Source of the DNA: JBCCCJ01 sp039029315
GTDB lineage: Bacteria; Bacteroidota; Bacteroidia; J057
Assembly (NCBI GenBank): GCA_039029315.1
Contig: JBCCGK010000001.1
Span: forward strand, 186,001-250,000
Length of the DNA stretch: 64,000 bases
Direction: 5' to 3'
The notes under the pieces are model-generated. The model was not told where the DNA came from. It saw nothing but the letters and a program-made list of their open reading frames with translations, and did not search any database. Within the stretch, counting starts at the first letter, position 1; each line of letters begins with the position of its first letter. The position numbers were made by a program, and so were the translations under genes. Positions 38,337-47,513 of this stretch are shown piece after piece.

Positions 38337-39320
38337 TTACATCTCTAGTATCACGCAGCCGAATTGATTGCCCGCCTCAATGGCCTCATGCGCTTCTGCC
38401 GAGTCTTTTAATGGAAATTTCCTGGCGATGCGATGTTTCAGGCCATGGATTTGAAGAAGAGTTGTAATGTCATTGGCGGCGGCTTCTTTTGCCTGTCTTG
38501 GCATGGCATAGACCAAAACCAGTCGAAGGGTGATGTCCATGAACATCATTTTGTAGAATTCCAGACGAGGGTGTGGATCTGTCATGGAGGCGTAGGTCGC
38601 AATGGTGCCACTGCTAGCAAGTACAGCGAGGATATGAGGAAGATTCGCCCCAAAATCCCCCTCAATGACCCGATCGATTTTTCGGCCTTGTGTGTATGCA
38701 AGGATACGTGCATTCGACTCTTCTGAAGGATGACCCACCACATAATCAGCGCCAGCATCCAGACAGTGTTGGTGGGAGGTTTCGGAACCCGCTGTTGCAA
38801 TCACTGTTGCCCCAGCATGTTTGGCCCACTGAATGGCGTAGTATCCCACGCGTCCGGCCCCGCCAGTAACCAGCACGATTTGACCTTCGATACCTTCGCC
38901 GGCCATGACACAACGATGAGCGGTCATCGCGGGGATTCCCATACAGGCACCTACGGCAAAGGAGGCCTCTTTGGGAAGCAAGACCGCCTGATCAGCCGGA
39001 AGAGAAATGTATTCAGCAGAAGTGCCCATCCGTCGACCAAATTGACCATTGTATGTCCAGACTCTCTCTCCAAGTCGAGAAGGGTCGATGCCTTCCCCAA
39101 CAGCTTCAATAATGCCTGCTCCATCACTATTAGGAATGACAAATCCCTGATCGAGGAGACTGGGCGCTGACCCCATCCGTTTTTTGACATCTGATGGATT
39201 GACACCTGAAGCATGAAGCCGAATGAGTACTTCTCCCGGAGCTGGCGTGATATTCTCTAACTCGCCATAGACAAGGACCTCTCGGGCTTTCCCAAATTCA
39301 TTGAACCAAACTGCTTTCAT
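38337..39320 (-). CDS. Zinc-independent quinone oxidoreductase-like MDR protein
   Basis: ATG at 39320, 327 aa, full length for the family. N-terminal GroES-like domain: LIRLHASGVNPSDVKKRMG, GFVIPNSDGAGIIEAVGEG. Rossmann domain: VLVTGGAGRVGYYAIQWAKHAGATVI, here split into its motif GGAGRVG. The zinc ligands of alcohol dehydrogenases are absent, as in the Qor/zeta-crystallin group. It should reduce quinones or enones with NADPH in the cytoplasm. It lies 21 bp downstream of fabG on the same strand and may be cotranscribed. Confidence 0.9.
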   Translation of the reverse strand: MKAVWFNEFGKAREVLVYGELENITPAPGEVLIRLHASGVNPSDVKKRMGSAPSLLDQGFVIPNSDGAGIIEAVGEGIDPSRLGERVWTYNGQFGRRMGTSAEYISLPADQAVLLPKEASFAVGACMGIPAMTAHRCVMAGEGIEGQIVLVTGGAGRVGYYAIQWAKHAGATVIATAGSETSHQHCLDAGADYVVGHPSEESNARILAYTQGRKIDRVIEGDFGANLPHILAVLASSGTIATYASMTDPHPRLEFYKMMFMDITLRLVLVYAMPRQAKEAAANDITTLLQIHGLKHRIARKFPLKDSAEAHEAIEAGNQFGCVILEM

Positions 39321-39341
39321 CCCTGAAAAGATTGCACATTT

Positions 39342-40091
39342 TTATGCCATGACCATTCCACCATCTACATTGAATACCTGTCCGGTGATATAGCTGGATT
39401 GATCAGAACCAAGAAATACACACAAGCTGGCTACATCTTCAGGTTGGCCGGCACGCTTTAGCGGAATGTTTTGTAACCAGGTTTGGAGTTCTTTTTCAGG
39501 AATCGCATCTGTCATCTCTGTTGCAATGAATCCTGGCGCTACCACATTGGCACGAATCCCTCTGGACCCGATTTCACGAGCGACGGATTTGGTAAAGCCG
39601 ATCATGCCTGCTTTGGATGCAGCATAATTGGCTTGCCCTGCATTCCCCTGAATTCCTACAACGGAACTGATGTTGATAAAGCTGCCACTCCTTTGCTTGA
39701 GCATGTTGCGGAGGACTGCCTTTGTGGTAAAGAAAATGCTGTTGAGGTTTGTTTGAAGGACCTGATTCCACTGTTCTTCATTCATCCGAAGCAACAGATT
39801 GTCCTTGGTAATCCCGGCATTGTTGATCACGACATCAATCTTCCCGAAGGTTTCATAGACATCTTTGATCATTGCCTGTATGCCCTCAAAATCAGCAGCA
39901 TCTACCTGATAGCCCTTGGCGACGATCCCTTCTTCAGTGAGGGAGGCTTCCAGCGCATTGGCCTTGTCTACTGAAGATCGATAAGTGAATGCAACAGAGG
40001 CTCCGTTTTGGGCATATGCTTCGGCAATGGCCTTCCCAATTCCGCGGGTAGCACCAGTGATGAGTGCGACTTTTCCTTCCAGTAATTTCAT
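39342..40091 (-). CDS. fabG: 3-oxoacyl-ACP reductase FabG
   Basis: ATG at 40091 (MKLLEGKVAL), 249 aa. Short-chain dehydrogenase with TGATRGIG cofactor motif (12-19), NNAG (90-93) and the catalytic Ser143, Tyr156, Lys160 (ISSVVG ... QANYAASKAG), closing with ITGQVFNVDGGMVM. The GNAGQANYAASKAG stretch and DGGM end are typical of FabG of fatty-acid synthesis. It reduces beta-ketoacyl-ACP with NADPH. No other fab genes are near, so a related SDR is a minor alternative. Confidence 0.9.
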   Translation of the reverse strand: MKLLEGKVALITGATRGIGKAIAEAYAQNGASVAFTYRSSVDKANALEASLTEEGIVAKGYQVDAADFEGIQAMIKDVYETFGKIDVVINNAGITKDNLLLRMNEEQWNQVLQTNLNSIFFTTKAVLRNMLKQRSGSFINISSVVGIQGNAGQANYAASKAGMIGFTKSVAREIGSRGIRANVVAPGFIATEMTDAIPEKELQTWLQNIPLKRAGQPEDVASLCVFLGSDQSSYITGQVFNVDGGMVMA

Positions 40092-40162
40092 AAGTTTTGT
40101 TCGACAATTGTAAGGAGGGCGCAATATACAATCAGAACTGGAAAATTGAACATGTCGCTGTG

Positions 40163-40837
40163 TCAAAAGATGAGATAGTGGAACCTCAAACTTGCGATAG
40201 CTGTGGGCAATACTTCTGTTCCTGGTCTTCTGTCTGGTCGCAGAATCAGGAAATCATCATGAACATCGGGAACAAGGGTTTCATTGACAATATTGTTATA
40301 GCGGACAATTCTCTGCAAAATCCCTAATGAACAACTGAGATCCACACCCAGGCGATTTCTTTGATATCTAAAACCGACTTCCCCTCTGGCTCCAGATCGG
40401 GTGATCCTGATATCAGCTTGCTCATAATACAGATGATCCCCACTTGAAGATGGTTTATACCAATCAGATACACGTGAATAGGATTTGGGTGAATGGAAGC
40501 CGTGGATGCCGACAAATATCTTCAGTCCGCTGAAGTCATTCAGGAACAATCGCACCCCACCCTGTCCTTTCCAGTAAGAGAGATCTGAAATATTCTCTTT
40601 GGCAAAGCCGTCCCAGACCAAATCAAGGACAGGGATACGGATTCCATGTTCATACCAGAGAGTAATCCGTCCCATTTCTGCTTCAAGGCCAGATTTGAAG
40701 GTGGGAGTGTTCGGATGAACCAATTGGATGGGGGATACGGTATATCGGAGGTGTATCTTGTCGCTGTCGGAATGCTGTCCAAATAAGTAGGAACAACAAA
40801 CGATGAAGGAAAAGAGAGAAGGAAAAATGGTCTTCAT
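40163..40837 (-). CDS. Exported beta-strand-rich hypothetical protein, 224 aa
   Basis: ATG at 40837 (MKTIFPSLFSFIVCCSYLFGQ) starts a clear signal peptide; an upstream start at 40888 would add 17 residues. The mature protein alternates short amphipathic strands (SGLEAEMGRITLWYEHG, GARGEVGFRYQRNRLGVDLSC) and ends with an aromatic residue (LRFHYLIF), as outer-membrane barrels do. It resembles DUF3575-like small barrels but I cannot assign a family. It lies 71 bp upstream of fabG on the same strand. Confidence 0.7.
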   Translation of the reverse strand: MKTIFPSLFSFIVCCSYLFGQHSDSDKIHLRYTVSPIQLVHPNTPTFKSGLEAEMGRITLWYEHGIRIPVLDLVWDGFAKENISDLSYWKGQGGVRLFLNDFSGLKIFVGIHGFHSPKSYSRVSDWYKPSSSGDHLYYEQADIRITRSGARGEVGFRYQRNRLGVDLSCSLGILQRIVRYNNIVNETLVPDVHDDFLILRPDRRPGTEVLPTAIASLRFHYLIF

Positions 40838-40906
40838 AGGATTGCAGAAATCATGTGCTGTTGCTCCGAAAACGAAGAAACCGGCCATGAAGTAGCCTGC
40901 GAATCG

Positions 40907-41260
40907 CTAAAATTTGTCGATTTTGTCCATCACCTTATTGTAGATAGGGTCTACAAAAAACAAAAACCCGATTCCCATGCCGAGGAAAATGCCAAGTGGT
41001 GTCTCGAAGGTGGCTGTCAGTCCGACTCCAATGAACATTGCACTCAGAAAAAAGGCCCAGCCAAATTTATTTTTTCTTTCCTTTTTTACTGTTGCTTTTT
41101 TCCCCCACTTGGCTCGTGTCGCTTCTGCCTCAATCGTTGTTTGCTCTAGCCTTGGGATATTGATTTCAGCCTCCATATCGTAGTGCTGATCATCAAAGAC
41201 TTCATCAAGCAAGTCATGTTCAATGATTTCAAACTTCTCTTTAGGGTCCTTTTTTTTCAT
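40907..41260 (-). CDS. Small membrane protein, 117 aa
   Basis: ATG at 41260. The N-terminal 65 residues are acidic then strongly basic, and cytoplasmic. Two TM segments lie at about 67-84 (FGWAFFLSAMFIGVGLTA) and 86-103 (ETPLGIFLGMGIGFLFFV), ending with a charged tail (YNKVMDKIDKF). Family unknown. The intergenic 41261-41457 contains nothing recognised. Confidence 0.7.
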   Translation of the reverse strand: MKKKDPKEKFEIIEHDLLDEVFDDQHYDMEAEINIPRLEQTTIEAEATRAKWGKKATVKKERKNKFGWAFFLSAMFIGVGLTATFETPLGIFLGMGIGFLFFVDPIYNKVMDKIDKF

Positions 41261-41457
41261 AATATCGGAATGAGTGCTTCCTGCAGAAAAAGAGTTTTTG
41301 AGTAAGTAAGGTCAGAAAAAATGAGAACAATTGCCAATCTCATTGGTCAAAAGATATACCAAAGACCAGGGATCATCTTCAAAGGTTGGAAGAATCCCGA
41401 TTAAACCATTATCTTTCTAGAGAGTCTATCTCATATCATATTGAACAAACCCCATAG

Positions 41458-42879
41458 ATGTCATCTATCAACTATCGACAAGTCAAACACCTCCTTTGGA
41501 GAGCTGGCTTTGGTCCCCAGGCTTCTTCTCTTGACCTATTGAACCGCCGGACTCCTGAAGAGGTCTTGAATCAATTGCTGGAGGATTCTGATGTGAGAGA
41601 GTCAGTCCTTTTTTCTGACATGATTGCCGGAAATACAGGGGAAGAAATCCAGAATCGGAATCAAATGTCTGGAGTAGAACGGCAAATGCTCCAGATGAAC
41701 GATCGAAAGTTTGTCAGATCCATCAATGTTGCCTGGGTTCGGAGAATGGCAACTCATCCTGCTCAATTGAGAGAGAAGATGACCCTTTTCTGGCATGACC
41801 ATTTTGCCTGTAGACTTGTCCTACCTCGACTTGTACAATTGCAGCAAAATACGCTCAGGGTTCATGCCTTGGGAAAATTCGGCGATCTGCTCAAGGCAAT
41901 CTCTTATGATCCCGGCATGTTGCAATTTCTGAACAATCAACAAAACAGGAAGTCGCATCCCAATGAGAATTTTGCGAGAGAACTGCTGGAACTGTTTACC
42001 CTTGGACGCGGACACTATACCGAGACTGATATCAAGGAAGCTGCCCGAGCATTTACTGGATGGGGATTCAACCGGAAGGGGGAGTTTGTGTTCAAGTCCA
42101 GACAACATGATTATGAGCCCAAAAGATTCCTTGGAAAACGGGGCAATTTTGATGGAGATGATATCCTGAATATCCTGTTGGAGCAAGGCCGGACTGCCTA
42201 CCATTTGACCGAAAAAATATATCGATACTTCGTTCATCCAGAACCTGTGCATGAAGTAGTACAACAATGGGCTGATGTGTTCTACAATTCAGACTACGAC
42301 ATTGCACTTCTGATGAAGACAATCTTCAGTTCTGCACATTTTTATGAATCAAGGAATATGGGTGCCAGAATCAAGTCTCCCATTGAATATCTGGCTGGAA
42401 TGATGCGGGGCATGGCCATGCAAATCCCCAACAAGGAAGGGATACTGCTGATCCAAAAAGTGTTGGATCAAGTCCTCTTACAACCTCCCAATGTCGCAGG
42501 CTGGCCGGATGGTACGAACTGGATCAATGGAACTTCACTGATGATGCGGATGAAAATTCCTCAGGCGCTCATTCTGGGCAAAGAAGTGAAATTCAAACCT
42601 CGGGCAGCCTTTGCTGGCAATGAGGAGGGCATTCAGATTCAAGGCCGTATGGCTCGCTTGCTGCAAACCAACATCAATTGGAATCTCTTGCACAAACAAA
42701 CTCGAAAATTAGGAGAGGCTGATACAGTTGAGGCGATGCGAGAATTTTTGCTACAAGTAGAAGCCCCACATTTGAACTGGGAGCGCATCAGCCCCTATTT
42801 GGGAAACTCTGACAAAGGCATGCAATTCAAGCTTCTTTGTATGCGCTTGATCTGTACCCCTGAATATCAAATGTGTTAG
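41458..42879 (+). CDS. DUF1800 family protein
   Basis: Full-length DUF1800: QVKHLLWRAGFGP at the N-terminus, MTLFWHDHFAC, NENFARELLELFTLGRGHYTETDIKEAARAFTGW (key motifs NENFARELLELF and ARAFTGW), and PPNVAGWPDGTNWI near the C-terminus. No signal peptide is evident. It is 64 bp upstream of the DUF1501 gene and cotranscribed with it, an association seen across Bacteroidota, Planctomycetes and Proteobacteria. The function of the pair is not established. Confidence 0.92.
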   Translation: MSSINYRQVKHLLWRAGFGPQASSLDLLNRRTPEEVLNQLLEDSDVRESVLFSDMIAGNTGEEIQNRNQMSGVERQMLQMNDRKFVRSINVAWVRRMATHPAQLREKMTLFWHDHFACRLVLPRLVQLQQNTLRVHALGKFGDLLKAISYDPGMLQFLNNQQNRKSHPNENFARELLELFTLGRGHYTETDIKEAARAFTGWGFNRKGEFVFKSRQHDYEPKRFLGKRGNFDGDDILNILLEQGRTAYHLTEKIYRYFVHPEPVHEVVQQWADVFYNSDYDIALLMKTIFSSAHFYESRNMGARIKSPIEYLAGMMRGMAMQIPNKEGILLIQKVLDQVLLQPPNVAGWPDGTNWINGTSLMMRMKIPQALILGKEVKFKPRAAFAGNEEGIQIQGRMARLLQTNINWNLLHKQTRKLGEADTVEAMREFLLQVEAPHLNWERISPYLGNSDKGMQFKLLCMRLICTPEYQMC

Positions 42880-42943
42880 GAGAGTCTCCCCGGCCACCTC
42901 ACTGTCTTTTCCCCAAGAAAATCTTACAAAAAATCTTCATTTA

Positions 42944-44137
42944 ATGTCCAATCGACGCGACTTTCTCAAACTCTCTTCTTTGGCCTCTGCTTCTGTACTG
43001 ATGCCTGGGTTTCTCCGGGCCATGCGCTTCCACCCTCTGGCCAAAGAAGGGAAAAAACTGGTTGTGATTCAGTGGTCAGGAGGAAATGATGGACTGAATT
43101 GTCTAGTGCCTTTTGAAGATGATCGATACTACCAGGCAAGACCAACACTGGGAATCTCGCCTGATAAAGTCCTCAAACTAAATGACTATCAAGGCTTCAA
43201 TCCTGCTTTGGCTCCCTTGCGGGAACTCTATGATCAGGGATATATGAGTCTGATCAACAGTGTCGGTTATCCGAATCCGGATCGATCGCATTTTCGCTCA
43301 ATGGATATTTGGCATACAGCTAGTGGATCAGATCAATATTGGGATAGTGGCTGGTTGGGCCGATATCTGGATCATAGCTGTAGTGGATGCGCAAAGCCAC
43401 ATACAGTCCTGGAGATAGATGAAAGCTTAAGTCTGGCAGTCAAAGGAGAACATCATAGTGCGATTGCTGTAACAGATCCCCGGCGTCTGCATCGCAATAC
43501 CCAGGACCCCTGGTTGGTCAGCCTCTCCAATGAAGGCCAGCAGGCAGCGCATCCTGATCTGGGGTTTCTGTACAAGACCATGACTGAGACCATCGAATCA
43601 GCAGAGTACATTCACGCGCAACATAAGATCCATCGATCTACCATAGACTATCCCAAGGGAAATCCACTGGCAAGACAACTAAAACTAGTCGCCGAACTTA
43701 TTAATTCCGGGGCTGAGACGAGTGTCTATTATACCTCACTTCCCGGCTTCGATACACATGTCAATCAGCGAAACAAACAGAATCGGCTATTAGGGCAATA
43801 TGCGGATGCAGTTGCTGCTTTTGTCAAGGACCTGAAACAGAATCATCAACTTGACAATACTGTGATCATGACTTTTTCAGAGTTTGGGCGGCGTGTGGAT
43901 CAAAATGCGAGTGGGGGTACTGATCATGGCAAGGCAAATAGTTTGTTTTTGATCGGCGGTCAATTGCGAACCCCTGGTTTTGTCAATGCCGCTCCTGATC
44001 TTGGCAATCTCGACGATGGAGATGTGTCCTGGGAAATAGATTTCCGACGAATCTATGCCACTCTGCTCAAAGATTGGCTAGGTGCTGATGATGAAGCCAT
44101 TCTGCAAGGACATTTCAAAGGCTTGCGACTGGTGTAA
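42944..44137 (+). CDS. DUF1501 family protein with Tat-like signal
   Basis: The N-terminus SNRRDFLKLSSLASASVLMPGF is a twin-arginine-type signal (RRDFLK). The body has VIQWSGGNDGLNCLVPFEDD, YPNPDRSHFRSMDIWHTA, YYTSLPGFDTH, and VIMTFSEFGRR-(x)-GGTDHGKAN, all conserved in the DUF1501 family, which is related to the alkaline-phosphatase/sulfatase fold. It would act outside the cytoplasm. Partner of the upstream DUF1800 gene. Confidence 0.92.
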   Translation: MSNRRDFLKLSSLASASVLMPGFLRAMRFHPLAKEGKKLVVIQWSGGNDGLNCLVPFEDDRYYQARPTLGISPDKVLKLNDYQGFNPALAPLRELYDQGYMSLINSVGYPNPDRSHFRSMDIWHTASGSDQYWDSGWLGRYLDHSCSGCAKPHTVLEIDESLSLAVKGEHHSAIAVTDPRRLHRNTQDPWLVSLSNEGQQAAHPDLGFLYKTMTETIESAEYIHAQHKIHRSTIDYPKGNPLARQLKLVAELINSGAETSVYYTSLPGFDTHVNQRNKQNRLLGQYADAVAAFVKDLKQNHQLDNTVIMTFSEFGRRVDQNASGGTDHGKANSLFLIGGQLRTPGFVNAAPDLGNLDDGDVSWEIDFRRIYATLLKDWLGADDEAILQGHFKGLRLV

Positions 44138-44708
44138 GATCCCTCTTCCGGCTTCTGGCCTGTGTGCTGACACTTCTGCCGCTTCTACTTGGATTCCCTG
44201 ATATGGTTCAAAGGAGCACCATCCCGAATGAAAAAAATCGCCTGCAATTTTTTCCCATTCCTTCCCTTTTAGAAGCTGTCCTTGCTGCCTGCTTTCCAGC
44301 GCCTCTTCCATAGAAGCCCAATCAAGACAATAGGTTTTTGGATATATTCAGGCGCTTTCGTGATGATTGGGTGCAATTTGTGAATCCCTAATCCCTTCAT
44401 GAAGGATCGCCATGGGGTCAGACTAGGTCTCATCCAGGAATTGGGGAAAAAGCTTGGAAAGAGAGAAGGAGAGGATGGGGCGGTACGAATAGCTCCCACG
44501 ACTATAAAATCTACTTTTTCTATTTCCATTTTTTTTTAACTCAGTCCGAGAGCTTTCCTGCTTGGGCGCCTCCACATATTGATGAGCAAGCGTGATGAGT
44601 CCTGCCTGCCGAATGGGAATGGTTAACTCCTTGTGATGAGGACCTCTTGACCCAAACTTTTTGAATAAACGAGAATAATATCAGACGAGTGGTTGGGGCA
44701 GGAAAATT
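44138..44708. other. Intergenic region, nothing recognised
   Basis: About 570 bp between the DUF1501 stop and the stop of the minus-strand gene at 44709. Short minus-strand frames (44078-44311, 44269-44529) have no protein-like features. I see no strong terminator hairpin. A T/A-rich run lies near 44516-44540. Confidence 0.45.
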
Positions 44709-45455
44709 CTATTTCAATGTCTTGCTACCAGATGAATGATCCTTTTGGGGAGGAGGGTCTAGGCGAATTCTTCCCATGATGATTTCTCCGACAATAGGAA
44801 TTGGAATTTCAGGATCAATATATTGCGGGACGACGGTGACGGACAATCCTGCTTCTGTGCTTATGTCAACTTCACTTGGATGGGTGTCGAGATAGGAAAA
44901 AACCAATGTTACCTCTGTCCCAACTGAGGCTGGAATGGTGAGTTGATATTCTCCCAATCCATTGGAGAGAGCCTGGAAAGAGGTTCCTTTCACCTGTATC
45001 TGGACACCAAACAGCGGTTTTTTTGTCTCACTAGAGAACACTTTTCCTTGAATAAGCACATCTTTCTGTTTGCTGGTGCGGTCAGTTTGCTGATTCTGCG
45101 GTTGTGAAAGATGGAATTGGCTGATTTGGATTCGCTCTCTGTTTTGCTGGCTATCAGTAGGTTGAGCTGAGGCTATTCCCAAACTGGCTGCGAACAACAT
45201 GCCTGTGGCTGCTGCCCGAAGAATGGGGAAGCCTTTCTTATCTTTTTGTGGCTCTGGATACGATTTTAGCTGCATGGGAAGGACTCGCCCACATACACTT
45301 TGCTGATTCTGTTGAAAAAAAGCCACAATGTCTTTGTCAGACTTCTCCGTAAAATCGATCACGACTTTTTGGCAGAGCTGGCAGAATCGACCCTTTTCTT
45401 CCGGTGTCATGTCTTGCCAGTTTTCGGAGCAGGGCTTGGGGATATTCAATTTCAT
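44709..45455 (-). CDS. CarboxypepD_reg-like domain protein with N-terminal Cys motif
   Basis: ATG at 45455, 248 aa. The N-terminal 55 residues have a conserved Bacteroidota motif (CSENWQDMTPEEKGRFCQLCQKVVIDFT, key residues C9, C24, C27) followed by a TM segment (ILRAAATGMLFAASLGIASAQ), so this piece is probably cytoplasmic. After the TM is a carboxypeptidase regulatory-like beta-sandwich (IQGKVFSSETKKPLFGVQIQVKGT, LGEYQLTIP), as in TonB-linked proteins. Resembles anti-sigma-adjacent or surface-anchoring proteins, but the role is unknown. It is divergent from the isocitrate-dehydrogenase-like gene. Confidence 0.75.
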   Translation of the reverse strand: MKLNIPKPCSENWQDMTPEEKGRFCQLCQKVVIDFTEKSDKDIVAFFQQNQQSVCGRVLPMQLKSYPEPQKDKKGFPILRAAATGMLFAASLGIASAQPTDSQQNRERIQISQFHLSQPQNQQTDRTSKQKDVLIQGKVFSSETKKPLFGVQIQVKGTSFQALSNGLGEYQLTIPASVGTEVTLVFSYLDTHPSEVDISTEAGLSVTVVPQYIDPEIPIPIVGEIIMGRIRLDPPPQKDHSSGSKTLK

Positions 45456-45566
45456 GGAGGTGCTTGGTTATTGGTTATTTGGTTAATGGTTATGGGGCTA
45501 GGAGAGGATTCGATAGAAGGATATGGGAGATGTGGGATTTCCATAAAAAAAATCATATTTGTATTT

Positions 45567-46904
45567 ATGAAAACAGAAGGTCATCCAATCACCATTCAGC
45601 AAGGACAATTACAGGTGCCTTCCGATCCCATCATTCCTTTTATTCAGGGGGATGGTGTAGGGCCGGATATTTGGAAGGCCTCAGTCCGGGTCATCGAAGC
45701 AGCAGTCAGGAAGGCGTATGGTGGCAAGCGGCAGATCCACTGGCTTGAGTTGTATGCAGGACAAAAAGCATTTGATCGTTCTGGGAAATGGCTCCCACAG
45801 GAGACCATCGACACAATTGAGCAATACCTCATTGCTTTGCAAGGCCCTCTGGCGATCCCTATGGGCGGAGGAATTCGCTCATTGAATATTGTTTTGCGCC
45901 AAAAACTGGATCTGTATGCCTGCCTACGTCCTATTCAGCACATATCTGGCATTCCTTCTTTTCTACAGCTTGATAAGCCATTGAATTTGATGTTTTTCCA
46001 GGAAAAAACAGAAGATGTGCATGTGGGGATTGAAGCGAGAGCTGGTTCAGAGAAGTCTGAGCTATTGTTAGATTTTCTGGAAGATGAATTTCCCGAAGAG
46101 TTTGTCAAACTTAGATTTGGCAGTTCTGAAAAAGTGGAAGCATATCAGGAATTGTTGTCAACAGATGCCTCCCAACAGGTAGAAGTCGGTCTGAACATCA
46201 AGCCAACCTCCAGGCAGGGAGTTGAACGCCTGATTCGATCGGTCATTCAATACGCGATTCGGTTAGGCAAAAAGTCGATCATCCTGGTTCACAAAGGAAA
46301 TATTTCTTCAGCAACAGAGGGAGTCTTGCGAGATTGGGGGTATCAGCTTGCAGAGAGAGAGTTCGGGGACTTGGTATACACCTGGGGGCAATTTGATCGA
46401 CGGACAGCCATAGAGAGTCAGGATGCCGCCAGGAAAGAATGGGAGGCAGCTCAACAACAAAACAAAATCGTGATCAGGGATATGCTGTACAACATGGCCC
46501 TAAGGCATCTTTTGTCCCATCCTCAGGAATGTGAAATCATGGTCAGCCTCAATCTGACAGGGGAGTATATGACAGAGATACTATTGGAACAATTGGGGAG
46601 TAGCAGCCTTGCACCAGTAGGCAATATCAATTATCTGACTGGTCATGCAGTCTTTGAAGTCGCTCATGGTACGGCCTTTAGTCAGGCTGGCAAAGATGCC
46701 TTCAATCCGAGTTCTATGATATTGGCAGGAAGTCTATTGTTGGAATATATCGGCTGGCAGGAAGCCGCAGAGTTGATTCAAAAAGGGGTTGAGTCCACGC
46801 TAATGAATCACCAACTCACATATGACCTATATCGCCAAATCCAGGAAGCGACTGTGTTGCGCTGCTCTGAATTTGGCGATGCAGTGATTCAACATATGGA
46901 CTAA
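45567..46904 (+). CDS. Isocitrate dehydrogenase-like protein with altered active site
   Basis: The start is ATG 45567 (MKTEGHPITI), 445 aa, aligning along its whole length with E. coli Icd (416 aa). Kept: IPFIQGDGVG, GGGIRSLNIVLRQ (Ser105, Asn107, Arg111), CLRP (Arg121), VHKGNI (Lys243) and CSEFGDAV. Changed, with E. coli numbering: Arg153 to Gln145, Tyr160 to His152, metal ligands Asp283 to Asn309, Asp307 to Glu333 and Asp311 to Glu337, and the NADP-phosphate contacts Lys344/Tyr345 to Ser372/Gln373. Substrate-carboxylate contacts survive but the metal site and general acid do not. It is not safe to call this the cell's TCA enzyme; a paralogue with a new substrate, or a regulatory pseudoenzyme, is possible. 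Confidence 0.8.
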   Translation: MKTEGHPITIQQGQLQVPSDPIIPFIQGDGVGPDIWKASVRVIEAAVRKAYGGKRQIHWLELYAGQKAFDRSGKWLPQETIDTIEQYLIALQGPLAIPMGGGIRSLNIVLRQKLDLYACLRPIQHISGIPSFLQLDKPLNLMFFQEKTEDVHVGIEARAGSEKSELLLDFLEDEFPEEFVKLRFGSSEKVEAYQELLSTDASQQVEVGLNIKPTSRQGVERLIRSVIQYAIRLGKKSIILVHKGNISSATEGVLRDWGYQLAEREFGDLVYTWGQFDRRTAIESQDAARKEWEAAQQQNKIVIRDMLYNMALRHLLSHPQECEIMVSLNLTGEYMTEILLEQLGSSSLAPVGNINYLTGHAVFEVAHGTAFSQAGKDAFNPSSMILAGSLLLEYIGWQEAAELIQKGVESTLMNHQLTYDLYRQIQEATVLRCSEFGDAVIQHMD

Positions 46905-46925
46905 GCGTCTCTTGAAATCGGTTTC

Positions 46926-47513
46926 CTAGAAATAGTGCTTGGGGTTTACTCGCACACCATCTCTGATCACTTCATAGTGTAGGTGAGGATTGGTACTCCG
47001 TCCAGTGCTACCTACAAATCCAATGGTGTCTCCTTCTTCGACTATGTCTCCGAGGGCCACATGCATTTTGGATAAGTGTGCATAGAGCGTACAATAGATT
47101 TCATCGTGCTCCAACACGATATACTTTCCATATCCACTTTGATCGGAACCATTGATGCACTTGCCCACTTTGCCAGTCGCAGTGGCCAGGACAGGGGTGC
47201 CAGATGGAGCTGGGAAATCAATGCCTGTATGCATCTTCTCCACGTGAAGAATCGGATGCACGCGCATACCAAAAACACTCCCCAATGGAAAGCCCTCAGG
47301 AACGGGGCGACTTGCAGGAATGATATCTATATCAAAAGGATCAATGGTTCGTAGGTGGGCCTGATGTATCTTTAAAGATGTTGGTTGAGCAAGAGAAGAT
47401 ATTTGGTCATCAGGTTGAATGGGGAGGACCACATCGAAGGTGGTTCCATTTGTGAGTAGCAATACCACAAAAGCTGTGGCGAATACTGCTGCACCTGTTA
47501 AGATTTTTTTCAT
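46926..47513 (-). CDS. M23 family peptidoglycan endopeptidase
   Basis: N-terminal membrane anchor or signal (ILTGAAVFATAFVVLLL), then a linker, then an M23 domain: HTGIDFPAPSGTPV with Zn ligands His95 and Asp99, YGKYIVLEHDE, and NPHLHYEV with His177 and Zn His179; His146 in LYAHLS completes the site. It cleaves peptide cross-links of peptidoglycan, or acts in envelope maintenance. All catalytic residues are present. Close to the idh-like gene's end (convergent, 21 bp). Confidence 0.93.
   Translation of the reverse strand: MKKILTGAAVFATAFVVLLLTNGTTFDVVLPIQPDDQISSLAQPTSLKIHQAHLRTIDPFDIDIIPASRPVPEGFPLGSVFGMRVHPILHVEKMHTGIDFPAPSGTPVLATATGKVGKCINGSDQSGYGKYIVLEHDEIYCTLYAHLSKMHVALGDIVEEGDTIGFVGSTGRSTNPHLHYEVIRDGVRVNPKHYF

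Noticed and set aside
44269..44529. 86-codon minus-strand frame
   Set aside because: Pro/Ser-rich low-complexity translation without homology-like features, in an apparently empty gap.
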